DNA of 64,000 nucleotides. Origin: Pedobacter steynii. Lineage in GTDB: Bacteria > Bacteroidota > Bacteroidia > Sphingobacteriales > Sphingobacteriaceae. Both the position numbers and the translations under genes were made by a program. The notes under the pieces were generated by a model. The model was not told the DNA's origin, searched no databases, and worked only from the letters and a program-made list of their open reading frames with translations. Below are positions 33,267 to 42,907 of this stretch, piece by piece. How positions within the stretch are numbered: position 1 is the first letter of the stretch; each line of letters starts with the position of its first letter. The stretch is taken from positions 4,526,001 to 4,590,000 of the forward strand of contig NZ_CP017141.1 of assembly GCF_001721645.1 (NCBI RefSeq), written 5' to 3'.

Positions 33267-34196
33267 ATGATGAAAAAGAAAATATGGATTAGCCTGATGC
33301 TATTGTGTACCACTTCGCTTTCCAGCTTTGCCTGCGACATTTGCGGCTGCGGAGTAGGGAGTTATTATCTGGGTATCCTCCCTGAATTTAACAAGAGATT
33401 TATAGGGTTAAGGTATCAGCATAAAACATTACAAACACACCTGGGGCCCTCAGGCCAGAGAACCCCCATTACTGCTGATGAAACCTACCAGAGTACGGAA
33501 CTTTGGGGCGGCTGGAATATCGGAAGCCGTTTTCGGGTTCTGGCTTTTGTACCCTACAATTTCAATAAAAGAGAAAGTCAGACAGGGGACGGAACAAAAA
33601 ACGGTCTTGGAGATATTGCGTTGATGGGTTACTATAAATTGTTGGATCATAGCGGAACCCTGGGCGAACGTTTGCTGGTGCAATCCATATGGCTTGGAGG
33701 AGGGGTAAAAGTGCCGACGGGAAAATACGAACCTTCAGAACGTCTGGCCATTCAGGAGTCTCCTAATAATTTTCAATTGGGTACAGCAAGTACAGATTTT
33801 ACTCTAAATGCAGCCTATGATATTCGTTATAATGATCTGGGATTGAATACAAATGTGAATTATAAGATCAATACCGAAAACAAATACAATTACCGTTATG
33901 GGAATAAACTGACGGCCAATATGCTTGCCTATTATAAGTTCAGACTGGCTAATGTAGTTACGGTTGCACCCAATGCTGGTGTTTTATATGAAACTGCGGA
34001 GAAAGACGTGGAAAACAATAAATACGATGTCGAAGTATCCGGAGGTTATTCCTTATCTGCAGTTGCAGGTTTGGAAGTGGCGATGAAAGGACTAGCATTT
34101 GGCGCCAATTATCAGAATGTACGTTCCCAGGACCTTGCTGCCGGAAGGGCAAGGGCAGGAAACCGGGTAATGGTGCATTTGTCCTTGCCTTTTTAA
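33267..34196 (+). CDS. outer-membrane beta-barrel protein with N-terminal CDICGCG
   Basis: A 309-residue exported protein. After the signal peptide (LMLLCTTSLSSFA) the mature protein begins CDICGCGVGSYYLG, a CxxCxC metal-ligand set directly at the N-terminus. The remainder has barrel-type alternating strands and ends LSLPF with a terminal Phe. Its fold resembles the 'transporter'/MetA-pathway barrel family. Placed last in the MbnP/MbnH operon, it may move copper or a copper complex across the outer membrane, with the Cys triad as entry site. Substrate is inferred only. Confidence 0.8.
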   Translation: MMKKKIWISLMLLCTTSLSSFACDICGCGVGSYYLGILPEFNKRFIGLRYQHKTLQTHLGPSGQRTPITADETYQSTELWGGWNIGSRFRVLAFVPYNFNKRESQTGDGTKNGLGDIALMGYYKLLDHSGTLGERLLVQSIWLGGGVKVPTGKYEPSERLAIQESPNNFQLGTASTDFTLNAAYDIRYNDLGLNTNVNYKINTENKYNYRYGNKLTANMLAYYKFRLANVVTVAPNAGVLYETAEKDVENNKYDVEVSGGYSLSAVAGLEVAMKGLAFGANYQNVRSQDLAAGRARAGNRVMVHLSLPF

Positions 34197-34212
34197 ACTC
34201 GTTTGCCTTTCG

Positions 34213-34251
34213 AAATCACTCAGCAGGAATGTAAATTCTGCTGAGTGATTT
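34213..34251 (+). terminator. terminator of the copper-type cluster
   Basis: AAATCACTCAGCAG (34213-34226) pairs perfectly with CTGCTGAGTGATTT (34238-34251) around an 11-nt loop. Confidence 0.85.
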
Positions 34252-34298
34252 GCTCGTTAGGATCAGATAATTTTTTATCGCCGTTTGACTTTTATTGT

Positions 34299-34306
34299 TA
34301 AATTTG
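34299..34306 (+). promoter_or_regulatory. -7 promoter box of the sigma factor gene
   Basis: TAAATTTG matches TAnnTTTG, 35 nt before the ECF sigma ATG. Confidence 0.55.
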
Positions 34307-34341
34307 TTAGAACCAGACTTAACTAACTATCTTACCACCAT

Positions 34342-34920
34342 ATGAATCTTTCACTCCTGACAGATGATGAACTGATTGTTCTTTTTAAAGACGGCAGTGA
34401 GCGTGCGTTCAGAGAGATTTACACCCGTTACTGGAAAGAGGTGTTTCAGGTGGCCTATAAAAAAACACACCATAAGGAACTGGCAGAAGAGCTCACCCAG
34501 AACCTGTTTACTGATCTTTGGCACAGGAGGGAAAGCATCAGCATCATTTCCATGAGTAATTACCTTTTTGGTAGCCTGAAATACAGCATTATCAATCATT
34601 ATAAGTCACAACTGGTGAAGGAGAACTATCAGGAGCACCTTAAGGTGCTGAAAAATGATACTGTTGAAAATACAGATTACCTGTTGATGCTCAATGAACT
34701 GTCTGATGCACTGACTAGTGGGATTGCCAGACTACCCAAGAAAACAGGAGAAGTATTTAAGCTGAGCAGACTGGAACATTATTCTATAAAAGACATTTCC
34801 AGAGAACTCAATATCTCTGAAAAAGCGGTAGAATACCACATTACCCAATCGCTTAAATCCATGCGCTTTCATTTGAAAGATTACCTCTTTTTACCCCTTA
34901 TCATCAGTCTGTTTTTATAA
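34342..34920 (+). CDS. ECF sigma-70 factor (FecI-like)
   Basis: A 192-residue sigma factor with region 2 (FREIYTRYWKEVFQVAYKKT, NLFTDLWHRRE) and region 4 (YSIKDISRELNISEKAVEYHITQSLKSM). It ends in a short hydrophobic tail, common in Bacteroidota FecI-like sigmas. An anti-sigma FecR gene follows, then a SusC with an STN domain. Together they form the trans-envelope signalling chain: ligand at SusC, FecR across the inner membrane, sigma released to transcribe the locus. Confidence 0.94.
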   Translation: MNLSLLTDDELIVLFKDGSERAFREIYTRYWKEVFQVAYKKTHHKELAEELTQNLFTDLWHRRESISIISMSNYLFGSLKYSIINHYKSQLVKENYQEHLKVLKNDTVENTDYLLMLNELSDALTSGIARLPKKTGEVFKLSRLEHYSIKDISRELNISEKAVEYHITQSLKSMRFHLKDYLFLPLIISLFL

Positions 34921-34992
34921 AACGGAAAAATATTTTTATTTTCTTTAGGGATCCGCCTCTGTTAACTTACATATAGTTTAAAAGCTATAAGA

Positions 34993-36048
34993 ATGAGTAG
35001 AGAAGCATTTCACCTTCTATTAGAAAGGTATCTCCAGGGAAAATGTACAGATGAGGAAAAACGAATCGTCGAAGAACTTTACGGAATGCTCGATAAAGAA
35101 GAGCTGGAGGAAATTAATCCACGGGAATTCAATATTATGGAGCAAAAGCTTTGGGACCGGATCCACCTGGATATCTCAGTTCCGGCAACAGCATCACCGA
35201 TAGCTTTAACAAATCATAGAATTCTTTCTGCAGGGACGTGGAGAGGCATTGCAGCAGCAGTTGCGGGCTTTGTTCTCCTCAGCAGCGGATACCTGTTTTT
35301 TAAAGAAGAAAAGCAAGTTCCGGTATTTCTTGCGGCCAGCGCTGCGTTTGAAGTTAAAGAACTTACCAATACCTCAGAACGTGCTCAAAAGATCATCTTT
35401 GAAGATGGGAGTTTTGTTGTTCTGGATGCAAATGCAGTGGTTAAGTACCCGGTACATTTTGGTCGGGAGGCCAGAGAAGTGACGATAGAAGGAACAGGAT
35501 TTTTTCAGATTAGTAAAGATGCTTCGAGGCCTTTTCTGGTTTATAGTAAAGAGGTCATCACCAAAGTTCTTGGGACCAGTTTTACGGTCAGAACCACTTC
35601 CTCAGGTAATGGAACCGAAGTTTCAGTAAGGACTGGAAAAGTGATGGTTTCTCCGGTTTCCGGACGACTGGCCATTCTGAAAGGAATTCTCGGCACAGAT
35701 AAAGGGGTTTTTCTTCATCCCAATCAGAAAGCCGTTTTTAGTGCCGATCAGAAAGCATTTGAAAAAACACTGGTCAGCAATCCGGAACCTGTATACACAG
35801 GAGTGGACAAGCAGGAAATTAAAGAAGCCTTCTCTTTCAACGATGCAACAGTGGCAGAGGTCATTGCGCAACTTAAAAAGGCTTATGAAATCGACTTTAT
35901 TGTCGAGAATGCCGGTTTATACGACAATACCTTTACGGGAGACCTTTCTGAGCAGAGCTTATACAATAAACTGGATTTTCTCTGTGAGTCTATAAAGGCA
36001 ACTTATGAAGTTTCCGGAACCAGTATCGTCATTAAAAGTAAAAAATAA
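34993..36048 (+). CDS. FecR-type anti-sigma factor
   Basis: A 351-residue inner-membrane protein. The N-terminal ~75 residues hold the cytoplasmic sigma-binding part (FHLLLERYLQGKCTDEEKRI). A single membrane helix follows (WRGIAAAVAGFVLLSSGYLF), then the periplasmic FecR domain (~120-215) with GSFVVLDANAVVKYP and GTGFFQISKDASRPFLVYS. The C-terminal DUF4974 domain (~277-350) contacts the STN domain of SusC. It lies 72 nt after the sigma gene and faces the SusC gene after a 232-nt structured leader. Confidence 0.94.
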   Translation: MSREAFHLLLERYLQGKCTDEEKRIVEELYGMLDKEELEEINPREFNIMEQKLWDRIHLDISVPATASPIALTNHRILSAGTWRGIAAAVAGFVLLSSGYLFFKEEKQVPVFLAASAAFEVKELTNTSERAQKIIFEDGSFVVLDANAVVKYPVHFGREAREVTIEGTGFFQISKDASRPFLVYSKEVITKVLGTSFTVRTTSSGNGTEVSVRTGKVMVSPVSGRLAILKGILGTDKGVFLHPNQKAVFSADQKAFEKTLVSNPEPVYTGVDKQEIKEAFSFNDATVAEVIAQLKKAYEIDFIVENAGLYDNTFTGDLSEQSLYNKLDFLCESIKATYEVSGTSIVIKSKK

Positions 36049-36070
36049 CAGGTACTGTATTTTCAAAAGA

Positions 36071-36229
36071 GCAGGGTTGCGGGACCTTGCCGGAGAAAAA
36101 CAGGCCTGAGCCAGTATCACTTAGTAAACTAACCTTAAACCAACTAAACCAAAAGCGTATGAAAAAGAGAAACTTCTACTAGACCTACCTCAAAAAAAAA
36201 ACTGACAATGTTGCGGGACATTGCCAGTT
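36071..36229 (+). repeat. two leader hairpins with identical TGCGGG loop before susC
   Basis: Hairpin 1 pairs GCAGGGT (36071-36077) with ACCTTGC (36084-36090). Hairpin 2 pairs 36200-36211 with 36218-36229 (12 bp, one mismatch). Both close a hexaloop TGCGGG with the same flanks GT/AC. They lie in the 232-nt leader between fecR and susC, and the second is 51 nt before the susC ATG. Confidence 0.6.
36159..36182 (+). other. seven-codon leader reading frame between the two hairpins
   Basis: ATG at 36159 opens MKKRNFY and stops at TAG. The sequence is like the first residues of many SusC proteins, and the preceding AACCAACTAAACC stretch is like a susC leader. It is either a regulatory leader peptide or the remnant of an older start. 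Confidence 0.35.
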
Positions 36230-36280
36230 AAATTGATTCTGAACGAAATTTTCACATTAACGAACAAAACTTCTAAAGGT

Positions 36281-39200
36281 ATGAATAAAAAGCGATTTGT
36301 TGCTTTAATAATAACAGCAATGAGAATATCTGTAAGCCAAATTTTTCTTGTCATCTTATTCACCTGCAGTACTTTTGCAAAAAAAGTAGAGGCACAGGGA
36401 ATTCTGAACAAAGAAATTTCTATAAATATTACTGAAGGTAAAATAAAGCAGATCTTAAAGGAAATTCAAAACCAGACTAAGGTAAAATTTATTTATAGCC
36501 CATCTGTAATCAAATCCGAAAGGATTGTCAGTCTAAATGTCGTGAATAAGCGCCTGGGGGATATCCTTACGGAAACACTTGCCGCCCTTAACATCACTTA
36601 CAGAGTGGTGGATCAGCACATTTTACTATACGACAAAGCAGGTTTTGCAGCGGCTGAAGCCGAGGCGCAAAAACCACAGACCATTATCAAAGGACAGGTG
36701 AGCTCGGTAAGAGGAGAAACCCTTCCCGGAGTCAGCGTAAAGATCAAAGGAACGGCTACCGGTGCAATGACCGACAACAATGGTAATTACTCAATTACGA
36801 CAACTTCTGCAGATGCCATTCTGGTTTTTACTTATATTGGTTTTAAGACTAAGGAAGTCGCAGTTGCCGGTAAGACAATCATCAATGTCCAGCTGGAAGA
36901 AGAAGAAACCTCATTGGGCGAGGTGGTCGTAGTAGGTTATTCCACCCAGAAGAAAAAGGACCTGACCGGTGCTGTTGCAGTTGTCAATGTCTCTTCCATG
37001 GTCAAACAACCTGTTTCTTCGGTAAACAACCTCTTGCAGGGGCAGGCTTCAGGAGTAACGGTATTGGGATCAGGACAGCCTGGAGAAGAGCCTCAGGTAA
37101 AAATAAGGGGGATCAATACTTTTGGAAACAATAGCCCACTTTACATTGTAGATGGTGTTCCTACCCAAAGCACTTCCGACATCAATCCGAATGACATAGA
37201 ATCTGCACAGGTATTGAAAGATGCCGGGGCTGCTTCGATTTATGGATCAAGGGCCGCGAACGGCGTAATCGTCCTGACCACCAAAAGAGGTAAGGGAAAA
37301 ACTCAGGTCAACTATGATGCTTATTATGGTAGTCAGCGTCCTAAAACCGGAAATGTATGGGATATTTTAAACCCTGCAGAGATGGCCACACTGAAACGTC
37401 AGATGCTGATCAACTCCGGAGAAACAAATCTGAATGACCCCTTGTATGGAAATGGTCCTTCCTATGTCGTACCTGATTATATTCTTCCGCGTGGAGCAAT
37501 GGAAGGAGATCCCAGAACTAATCCTTCTTTATACAATATCAAACCGTTTTTCAATGCTGCGGAGTATGCTGATTTTTATCGCATCACACGTGCCAATAAA
37601 AATGGAACCAACTGGTATGAAGAGATCTTTAGTCCGGCACCGATTACCAGCCACAACGTTTCCGTTAGTGGTGGTTCAGATCAGGGAAATTACCTTTTCT
37701 CGGCCAATTATTTTAACCAGGAAGGAACGTTACTTAAAACTTTCCTGACCAGGTATACCATCCGCTCAAATACCCAGTACAATATTGGTAAAAAGATCAG
37801 GGTAGGTGAAAACCTTGCCTATTCCCTGAAGAGCAATCCTCAGATTGGAGGGTTGACTGGTGATAATGCAATCGGACATGCTTTTCGTCAGCAGCCGATC
37901 ATTCCTGTATATGATATCATGGGCAATTATGGTGGTTCTTTTGGAGGAGGATTAGGCGATGCCTATAACCCGGTGGCTATGATGATGCGCACGAAAGACA
38001 ATAAAGCCACAGACAACAGGTTGTTTGGAAATGTTTTTGTAGAGGTGGACCTGCCGGAATCACTGACACTGCGCAGTTCATTCGGTGGTTCCAATTATTC
38101 AGGGGATTCCCGTTCATTTGTTCATCCACAATATGAAAACTCGGAAAATAACATCACCAATACCTATTCTGAGTCTTCTTATGCGGGATTTGATTATACC
38201 TGGACAAACACCCTTGCCTTTAACAGAACATTTGGTAAACATACTTTAAAGGCATTGGCAGGTACGGAATACCTGAGAAACCGCAACAATACTTTAAGCG
38301 GGAGTAACAAAGGTTATTTCTCTTTCGATCCCAACTATACCAATCTGAATACCGGTAGCGGACCTAAGGATTCTTCCAGTGAACGTGAAGCAAGTGCTAT
38401 GTTTTCTCTTATCGGTCGTTTGGACTATAGCTTCAACGATAAATACCTTATCGGAGGAACAATCAGACGCGATGGATCATCCAAATTTACGGAAAACGTA
38501 TATGGCTGGTTCCCTTCAGTAAGCGGGGGATGGAGAATTTCGCAGGAGTCTTTTTTAAAGGATGTCAAATGGATTACCGACCTGAAGATCAGAGGTGGAT
38601 ATGGAGTCATGGGGAATCAGCTGAATGTAACCAGCGGAAATGGATTCAGTACTTATAGCAGTGCAATTGCCCCATCTTATTATGCAATAGGAGGAGGAAA
38701 CAATGTTGTTTCCGGTTTCTATAGAAACCGTACCGGTAATCCGGGAGCGGAGTGGGAAAGAAATACCAACTCCAACATCGGTGTCGACGCGACTCTATTT
38801 GCGGGAAAACTGGAAATTTCTGCAGACTACTATCGCAAGGTCATCAATAAGTTATTGTACAATCCTGAAATGATCGGGACGGGAGGTGCTTCCTCCGTGC
38901 CTTTTATCAATATTGGCGAGATGAAGAACGATGGATTAGACCTGGCAATTTCAACCCATACCAATATCGGAAGCGAGCTTAAATTCAATGCAACGGCAAC
39001 CCTTACCACTTATAATAACCTGATTAAAAAGATTTCCGGTGATGCAGATTATTTTGATGAAGATTCACGTCGCTTTGATGGTAGTATGATTATCCGTAAT
39101 CAGGTAGGTCATTCCGTGAGTCAGTTTTTTGGTTATAAAGTGGCCGGATTCTGGAATTCCCAACCAGAGATTGATGCTGCCAATTTAAAAGCACAAGGTG

Positions 39201-39838
39201 CAACCGGAGATCCCAATTCTGTTTATCAGAGTGCAATAGGTCTCGGACGTTTTAAATATGAAGACATGAATGGGGATGGAATCATCACGGCGGCCGACCG
39301 TACTTTCTTAGGAAATGCCAACCCGAACTTTAGTTATGGACTGAACCTTGGTTTAACCTATAAAGATTTCGACCTGAGCATGTTTTTTTATGGGGTTCAG
39401 GGCAATTCGATCTGGAATCAGGTAAAATGGTGGACGGATTTTTCTTCTTCTTTCGGAGGGGCAAAAAGCCATACCGCTTTGTACGATTCCTGGACGGAAA
39501 ACAATAAAAATGCGAAGGCACCAATTCAGGAGAAAGAACAGAATTTTAGCTCGAACAGTGTCCCTAACTCGTATTTCGTAGAAAAGGGCTCCTACCTCAG
39601 ATTGAAGAATGCACAGATCGGATATACATTCCCGGCGGCAATGCTTCAGAAAATCGGCGTGGGTAAACTCCGGGTTTATGTATCCGGAGCCAACTTGTTT
39701 ACGATTACCAAATATTCAGGACTGGATCCTGAGATTGGTACTTCAAGTGCCACTGGTAGCCAGACCGCCTACGGGGTAGATGAGGGCGCTTATCCAAGTC
39801 AGCGGACTTTCCTGTTCGGATTAAATTTAAATTTTTAA
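36281..39838 (+). CDS. SusC/RagA-family TonB-dependent receptor with STN signalling domain
   Basis: A 1185-residue outer-membrane transporter that imports oligosaccharides with its SusD lid using TonB energy. ATG 36281 gives the signal peptide (FLVILFTCSTFAKKVEAQ). Domains in order: STN (~45-120, with ITEGKIKQILKEIQNQTKV), carboxypeptidase-like barrel (~150-230, IKGQVSSVRGETLPGVSV), plug (GEVVVVGYSTQKKKDLTGAV, then LLQGQASGV, VRGINTFGNNSPLYIVDGVP-like), and the 22-strand barrel ending in LFGLNLNF. The STN domain marks it as signal-transducing, matching the sigma/FecR genes upstream. With the GH20 gene downstream, the ligand is probably an N-acetylhexosamine oligosaccharide. Confidence 0.96.
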   Translation: MNKKRFVALIITAMRISVSQIFLVILFTCSTFAKKVEAQGILNKEISINITEGKIKQILKEIQNQTKVKFIYSPSVIKSERIVSLNVVNKRLGDILTETLAALNITYRVVDQHILLYDKAGFAAAEAEAQKPQTIIKGQVSSVRGETLPGVSVKIKGTATGAMTDNNGNYSITTTSADAILVFTYIGFKTKEVAVAGKTIINVQLEEEETSLGEVVVVGYSTQKKKDLTGAVAVVNVSSMVKQPVSSVNNLLQGQASGVTVLGSGQPGEEPQVKIRGINTFGNNSPLYIVDGVPTQSTSDINPNDIESAQVLKDAGAASIYGSRAANGVIVLTTKRGKGKTQVNYDAYYGSQRPKTGNVWDILNPAEMATLKRQMLINSGETNLNDPLYGNGPSYVVPDYILPRGAMEGDPRTNPSLYNIKPFFNAAEYADFYRITRANKNGTNWYEEIFSPAPITSHNVSVSGGSDQGNYLFSANYFNQEGTLLKTFLTRYTIRSNTQYNIGKKIRVGENLAYSLKSNPQIGGLTGDNAIGHAFRQQPIIPVYDIMGNYGGSFGGGLGDAYNPVAMMMRTKDNKATDNRLFGNVFVEVDLPESLTLRSSFGGSNYSGDSRSFVHPQYENSENNITNTYSESSYAGFDYTWTNTLAFNRTFGKHTLKALAGTEYLRNRNNTLSGSNKGYFSFDPNYTNLNTGSGPKDSSSEREASAMFSLIGRLDYSFNDKYLIGGTIRRDGSSKFTENVYGWFPSVSGGWRISQESFLKDVKWITDLKIRGGYGVMGNQLNVTSGNGFSTYSSAIAPSYYAIGGGNNVVSGFYRNRTGNPGAEWERNTNSNIGVDATLFAGKLEISADYYRKVINKLLYNPEMIGTGGASSVPFINIGEMKNDGLDLAISTHTNIGSELKFNATATLTTYNNLIKKISGDADYFDEDSRRFDGSMIIRNQVGHSVSQFFGYKVAGFWNSQPEIDAANLKAQGATGDPNSVYQSAIGLGRFKYEDMNGDGIITAADRTFLGNANPNFSYGLNLGLTYKDFDLSMFFYGVQGNSIWNQVKWWTDFSSSFGGAKSHTALYDSWTENNKNAKAPIQEKEQNFSSNSVPNSYFVEKGSYLRLKNAQIGYTFPAAMLQKIGVGKLRVYVSGANLFTITKYSGLDPEIGTSSATGSQTAYGVDEGAYPSQRTFLFGLNLNF

Positions 39839-39857
39839 CCATTTAATGTTTTAACAG

Positions 39858-41645
39858 ATGAAAAGATCAACATATATTTTGTTCGCTGTAATGTTCTGTA
39901 CAGCACAGCTATTTTTCTCCTGCAAGAAAGCATTGGAGCAACCACCATTAGGTGCCTTAACAGAGGAGATTTTAGCCAATAAAAATGGAGTAAACGGCTT
40001 ATTAATCGGGGCTTATGCGGCCCTGGACGGACAACAAGGTTCCAACGAAAGCTTAGGCGGTGGTGAAGCCTGGCATGCCTCACCAAGTAACTGGGTGTTT
40101 GGCGCCATCACCGGGGGAGATGCTTCCAAAGGTAGCGATGGAGGGGATCAGCCAGCTATAGACCCGATTGCAAAATTTTATCCGGATGCCACCAACGCCT
40201 ATTTCAATGGTAAATGGAAAGCATTGTATGAGGGGGTAACCCGTACCAATAATGTCCTGAAATTAATGGCAAAAGCTACGGACCTTAAAGATGATGAACG
40301 TAAAAGTCTGAGCGGACAAGCCAGATTTCTCCGTGCTCATTATTACTTTGAACTGAAAAAGATGTGGAATATGGTGCCTTGGATTGATGAAACCACCACC
40401 ATCTTTAATCAGCCAAATAATACCGATATCTGGTCTAAAATTGTAGATGACCTGAAGTATGCTTATGATAATTTGCCTCCTACGCATCAGGAAATGGGTA
40501 GGGTAAACAAGTGGGCTGCAGGCGCTTATCTGGCCAAAGCCTATTTGTATCAGCATAAATTTCCTGAAGCAAGGACCTTGTTTGATCTGGTCATTACCCA
40601 GGGAGTAACCACTACCGGCAAGAAATACCAGTTAAATGAAGAGTTTGCAGATAATTTCAAACCTAGTAAGGAAGACAATTCCGAGGTGGTGTTTGCCATT
40701 CAGATGGCGGCAAACGTAGATCCTGACGGACCTTCAAACGGCAATAATGGAGATATGCTGAACTTCCCTTATGGAGATAGCCCTTTTGGCTGCTGCGGAT
40801 TTTTCCAGCCTTCTATTGATATGGTCAATCATTTCCGGACCAATAAGGACAACGGACTTCCTTACCTGAGCAATTACAATGATTTTGCGGTAAAGAACGA
40901 TATGGGAGTAAGCGGAACAGATCCTTTTGTTCCGGATGCAGGAACCCTGGACCCAAGAATTGACTGGACTGCGGGCAGACGTGGAATCCCTTATCTGGAT
41001 TGGGGGATTTATCCGGGCAAACCATGGATCAGGGACCAGGGGTATGGTGGACCTTACGGACCTAAAAAAAATATCTATTGGCAGGAATCGCAGGCTACTG
41101 ATGCAGATTTGACCACCTGGGCTCCCGGTTCAGCGATCAACTACCTGGTGATCAGGTTTGCCGATGTCTTGTTAATGGGGGCGGAGGCAGAAGCCCAATC
41201 AGGAAATCTGGCTAAGGCTCAGGACTACGTAAACCTGGTCAGGGCAAGGGCTGCTAATCCTAAAGGATGGGTTTATCAGTATAAAAATAATGCTAAACCA
41301 ATGGAAGGATTTTCTGCTACTCCTGCTGCTAACTATAAAGTGAACGGATATCCAGCGGGTGATTTCTCTACCAAAGGAAAAGACTATGCATTAAGTGCCA
41401 TTTATTTCGAAAGAAAAATAGAGCTGGCCATGGAAGGGCACCGTTTCTTTGACCTGGTTCGCTGGGGAATTGCAGAGCAAGAGCTGAATGCCTATTTCAA
41501 CTATCAGGGAAAACTAACTTCTGATGTGAGAAATGGAAAATATACAAAAGGTAAAAATGATTATTATCCGATTCCACAACGACAGATTGATTTGAGCCAG
41601 TCTGGTGGCGCACCGGTATTGAAACAAAATTCCGGTTATAACTAG
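39858..41645 (+). CDS. SusD/RagB-family outer-membrane lipoprotein
   Basis: A 595-residue surface lipoprotein (signal ending FFSC) that forms the substrate-binding lid of the SusC transporter. Typical features are the EQPPLGALTEE start of the mature protein, the TPR-like helices with QARFLRAHYYFELKKMW, and the closing IYFERKIELAMEGHRFFDLVRWG block with the final YYPIPQRQIDLS. It starts 19 nt after susC. Its length is at the upper end of the family, and a Cys-rich loop CCGFFQPS near residue 310 is unusual. Confidence 0.96.
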   Translation: MKRSTYILFAVMFCTAQLFFSCKKALEQPPLGALTEEILANKNGVNGLLIGAYAALDGQQGSNESLGGGEAWHASPSNWVFGAITGGDASKGSDGGDQPAIDPIAKFYPDATNAYFNGKWKALYEGVTRTNNVLKLMAKATDLKDDERKSLSGQARFLRAHYYFELKKMWNMVPWIDETTTIFNQPNNTDIWSKIVDDLKYAYDNLPPTHQEMGRVNKWAAGAYLAKAYLYQHKFPEARTLFDLVITQGVTTTGKKYQLNEEFADNFKPSKEDNSEVVFAIQMAANVDPDGPSNGNNGDMLNFPYGDSPFGCCGFFQPSIDMVNHFRTNKDNGLPYLSNYNDFAVKNDMGVSGTDPFVPDAGTLDPRIDWTAGRRGIPYLDWGIYPGKPWIRDQGYGGPYGPKKNIYWQESQATDADLTTWAPGSAINYLVIRFADVLLMGAEAEAQSGNLAKAQDYVNLVRARAANPKGWVYQYKNNAKPMEGFSATPAANYKVNGYPAGDFSTKGKDYALSAIYFERKIELAMEGHRFFDLVRWGIAEQELNAYFNYQGKLTSDVRNGKYTKGKNDYYPIPQRQIDLSQSGGAPVLKQNSGYN

Positions 41646-41682
41646 GGAGAAATTGTTCCCCCATTTCTTATCCCTATAATGA

Positions 41683-41704
41683 AGTAGGGGCGGATGCCCC
41701 TACT
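41683..41704 (+). terminator. terminator after susD
   Basis: AGTAGGGGC (41683-41691) pairs with GCCCCTACT (41696-41704), followed by a T-rich stretch. It may partly separate susCD from the two downstream enzymes. Confidence 0.8.
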
Positions 41705-41742
41705 CATTTTATATTATTTTTTATTTGTAACTTCCTTTCCTA

Positions 41743-42864
41743 ATGAACCAACCACAACGTTTTTTATCACTCGATGTATTTCGGGGAATGACAGTTTGTT
41801 TTATGATCATTGTCAACACCCCGGGAAGCGGCGCCCAGCCATTTGCCATGCTGGAACATGCTGCCTGGCACGGATTTACACCCACAGATCTGGTCTTTCC
41901 TTCTTTTCTGTTTGCGGTAGGTAATGCCATGAGCTTTTCCATGAAAAAGTCTGCCCTGATGAATAATCAGGAGGTGCTGACTAAAATATTCAAACGGACA
42001 TTACTGATTTTTCTGATCGGATATCTGATGTACTGGTTCCCGTTTTTCCATTATAATGAAGCCGGGGGAATCAGTTTTTCTCCGATTGGAAATACCCGTA
42101 TTCTGGGCGTTTTGCAACGCATCGGATTGTGTTACGGGATCGTCTCCCTGATGATACACTACCTTTCTACCAGATGGGTAGCTATTCTCAGTGTATTGTT
42201 TCTGATTGGTTATTGGATCGTATTGTTATGTTTTGGAGATCCTGCCGATCCATTCAGTATGACCGGAAATGCGGGGCAATACCTGGACCTGTTCCTCCTT
42301 GGAGATACCCATCTTTACCATGGCGAAGGGATCGCATTTGATCCTGAAGGTATATTAAGTACAATTCCTTCCTGCGTGAACGTAATTATAGGTTACTATG
42401 CCGGCCGTTTTATTCAGGAAAAGGGAAAAGGCTTTGAAAGCATTGCTAAATTATTGCTGGCGGGAGTGTTACTTGTTTTCCTGGCATGGTGCTGGAATTC
42501 CGCTTTTCCAATCAATAAAAAACTATGGACGAGTTCATTTGTACTGATTACCTGTGGACTTGACCTGATCATTATTGCCGCGCTCATTTACATTATAGAA
42601 GTGAAAGCATCCACCAAATGGACCGGATTTTTTACTGTATTTGGGAAAAATCCTCTGTTCATTTACATCGTTGCCGATCTCTTGCTGATTATCATCAATA
42701 CCCTGTTTCCTAAATCTGATTTCAGCGGATGGATCAATACTGTTTTCTTCCAGGCAATTGCACCGGGGCCTATCGGTTCCCTGCTCTTTGCAATCAGCTT
42801 TATGCTGGTGTGCTGGTTTATTGGTTACCTCCTTGACCGGAAAAAAATATATATCCGCGTCTGA
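41743..42864 (+). CDS. NagX-like membrane acyltransferase (heparan-alpha-glucosaminide N-acetyltransferase family)
   Basis: A 373-residue inner-membrane protein with ~10 helices. The family signature is RFLSLDVFRGMTVCFMIIVN at the N-terminus, then WHGFTPTDLVFPSFLFAVGNAM and NTRILGVLQRIGLCYGI. Human relatives transfer acetyl from acetyl-CoA across a membrane to terminal glucosamine; bacterial NagX proteins occur in N-acetylglucosamine loci. Here it sits between susD and a GH20 hexosaminidase, so it likely handles amino-sugar uptake or modification. Confidence 0.88.
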   Translation: MNQPQRFLSLDVFRGMTVCFMIIVNTPGSGAQPFAMLEHAAWHGFTPTDLVFPSFLFAVGNAMSFSMKKSALMNNQEVLTKIFKRTLLIFLIGYLMYWFPFFHYNEAGGISFSPIGNTRILGVLQRIGLCYGIVSLMIHYLSTRWVAILSVLFLIGYWIVLLCFGDPADPFSMTGNAGQYLDLFLLGDTHLYHGEGIAFDPEGILSTIPSCVNVIIGYYAGRFIQEKGKGFESIAKLLLAGVLLVFLAWCWNSAFPINKKLWTSSFVLITCGLDLIIIAALIYIIEVKASTKWTGFFTVFGKNPLFIYIVADLLLIIINTLFPKSDFSGWINTVFFQAIAPGPIGSLLFAISFMLVCWFIGYLLDRKKIYIRV

Positions 42865-42907
42865 TGGTAATGAAATAATTAAGAAAACTATTTAAAAAGA
42901 AAAACAA

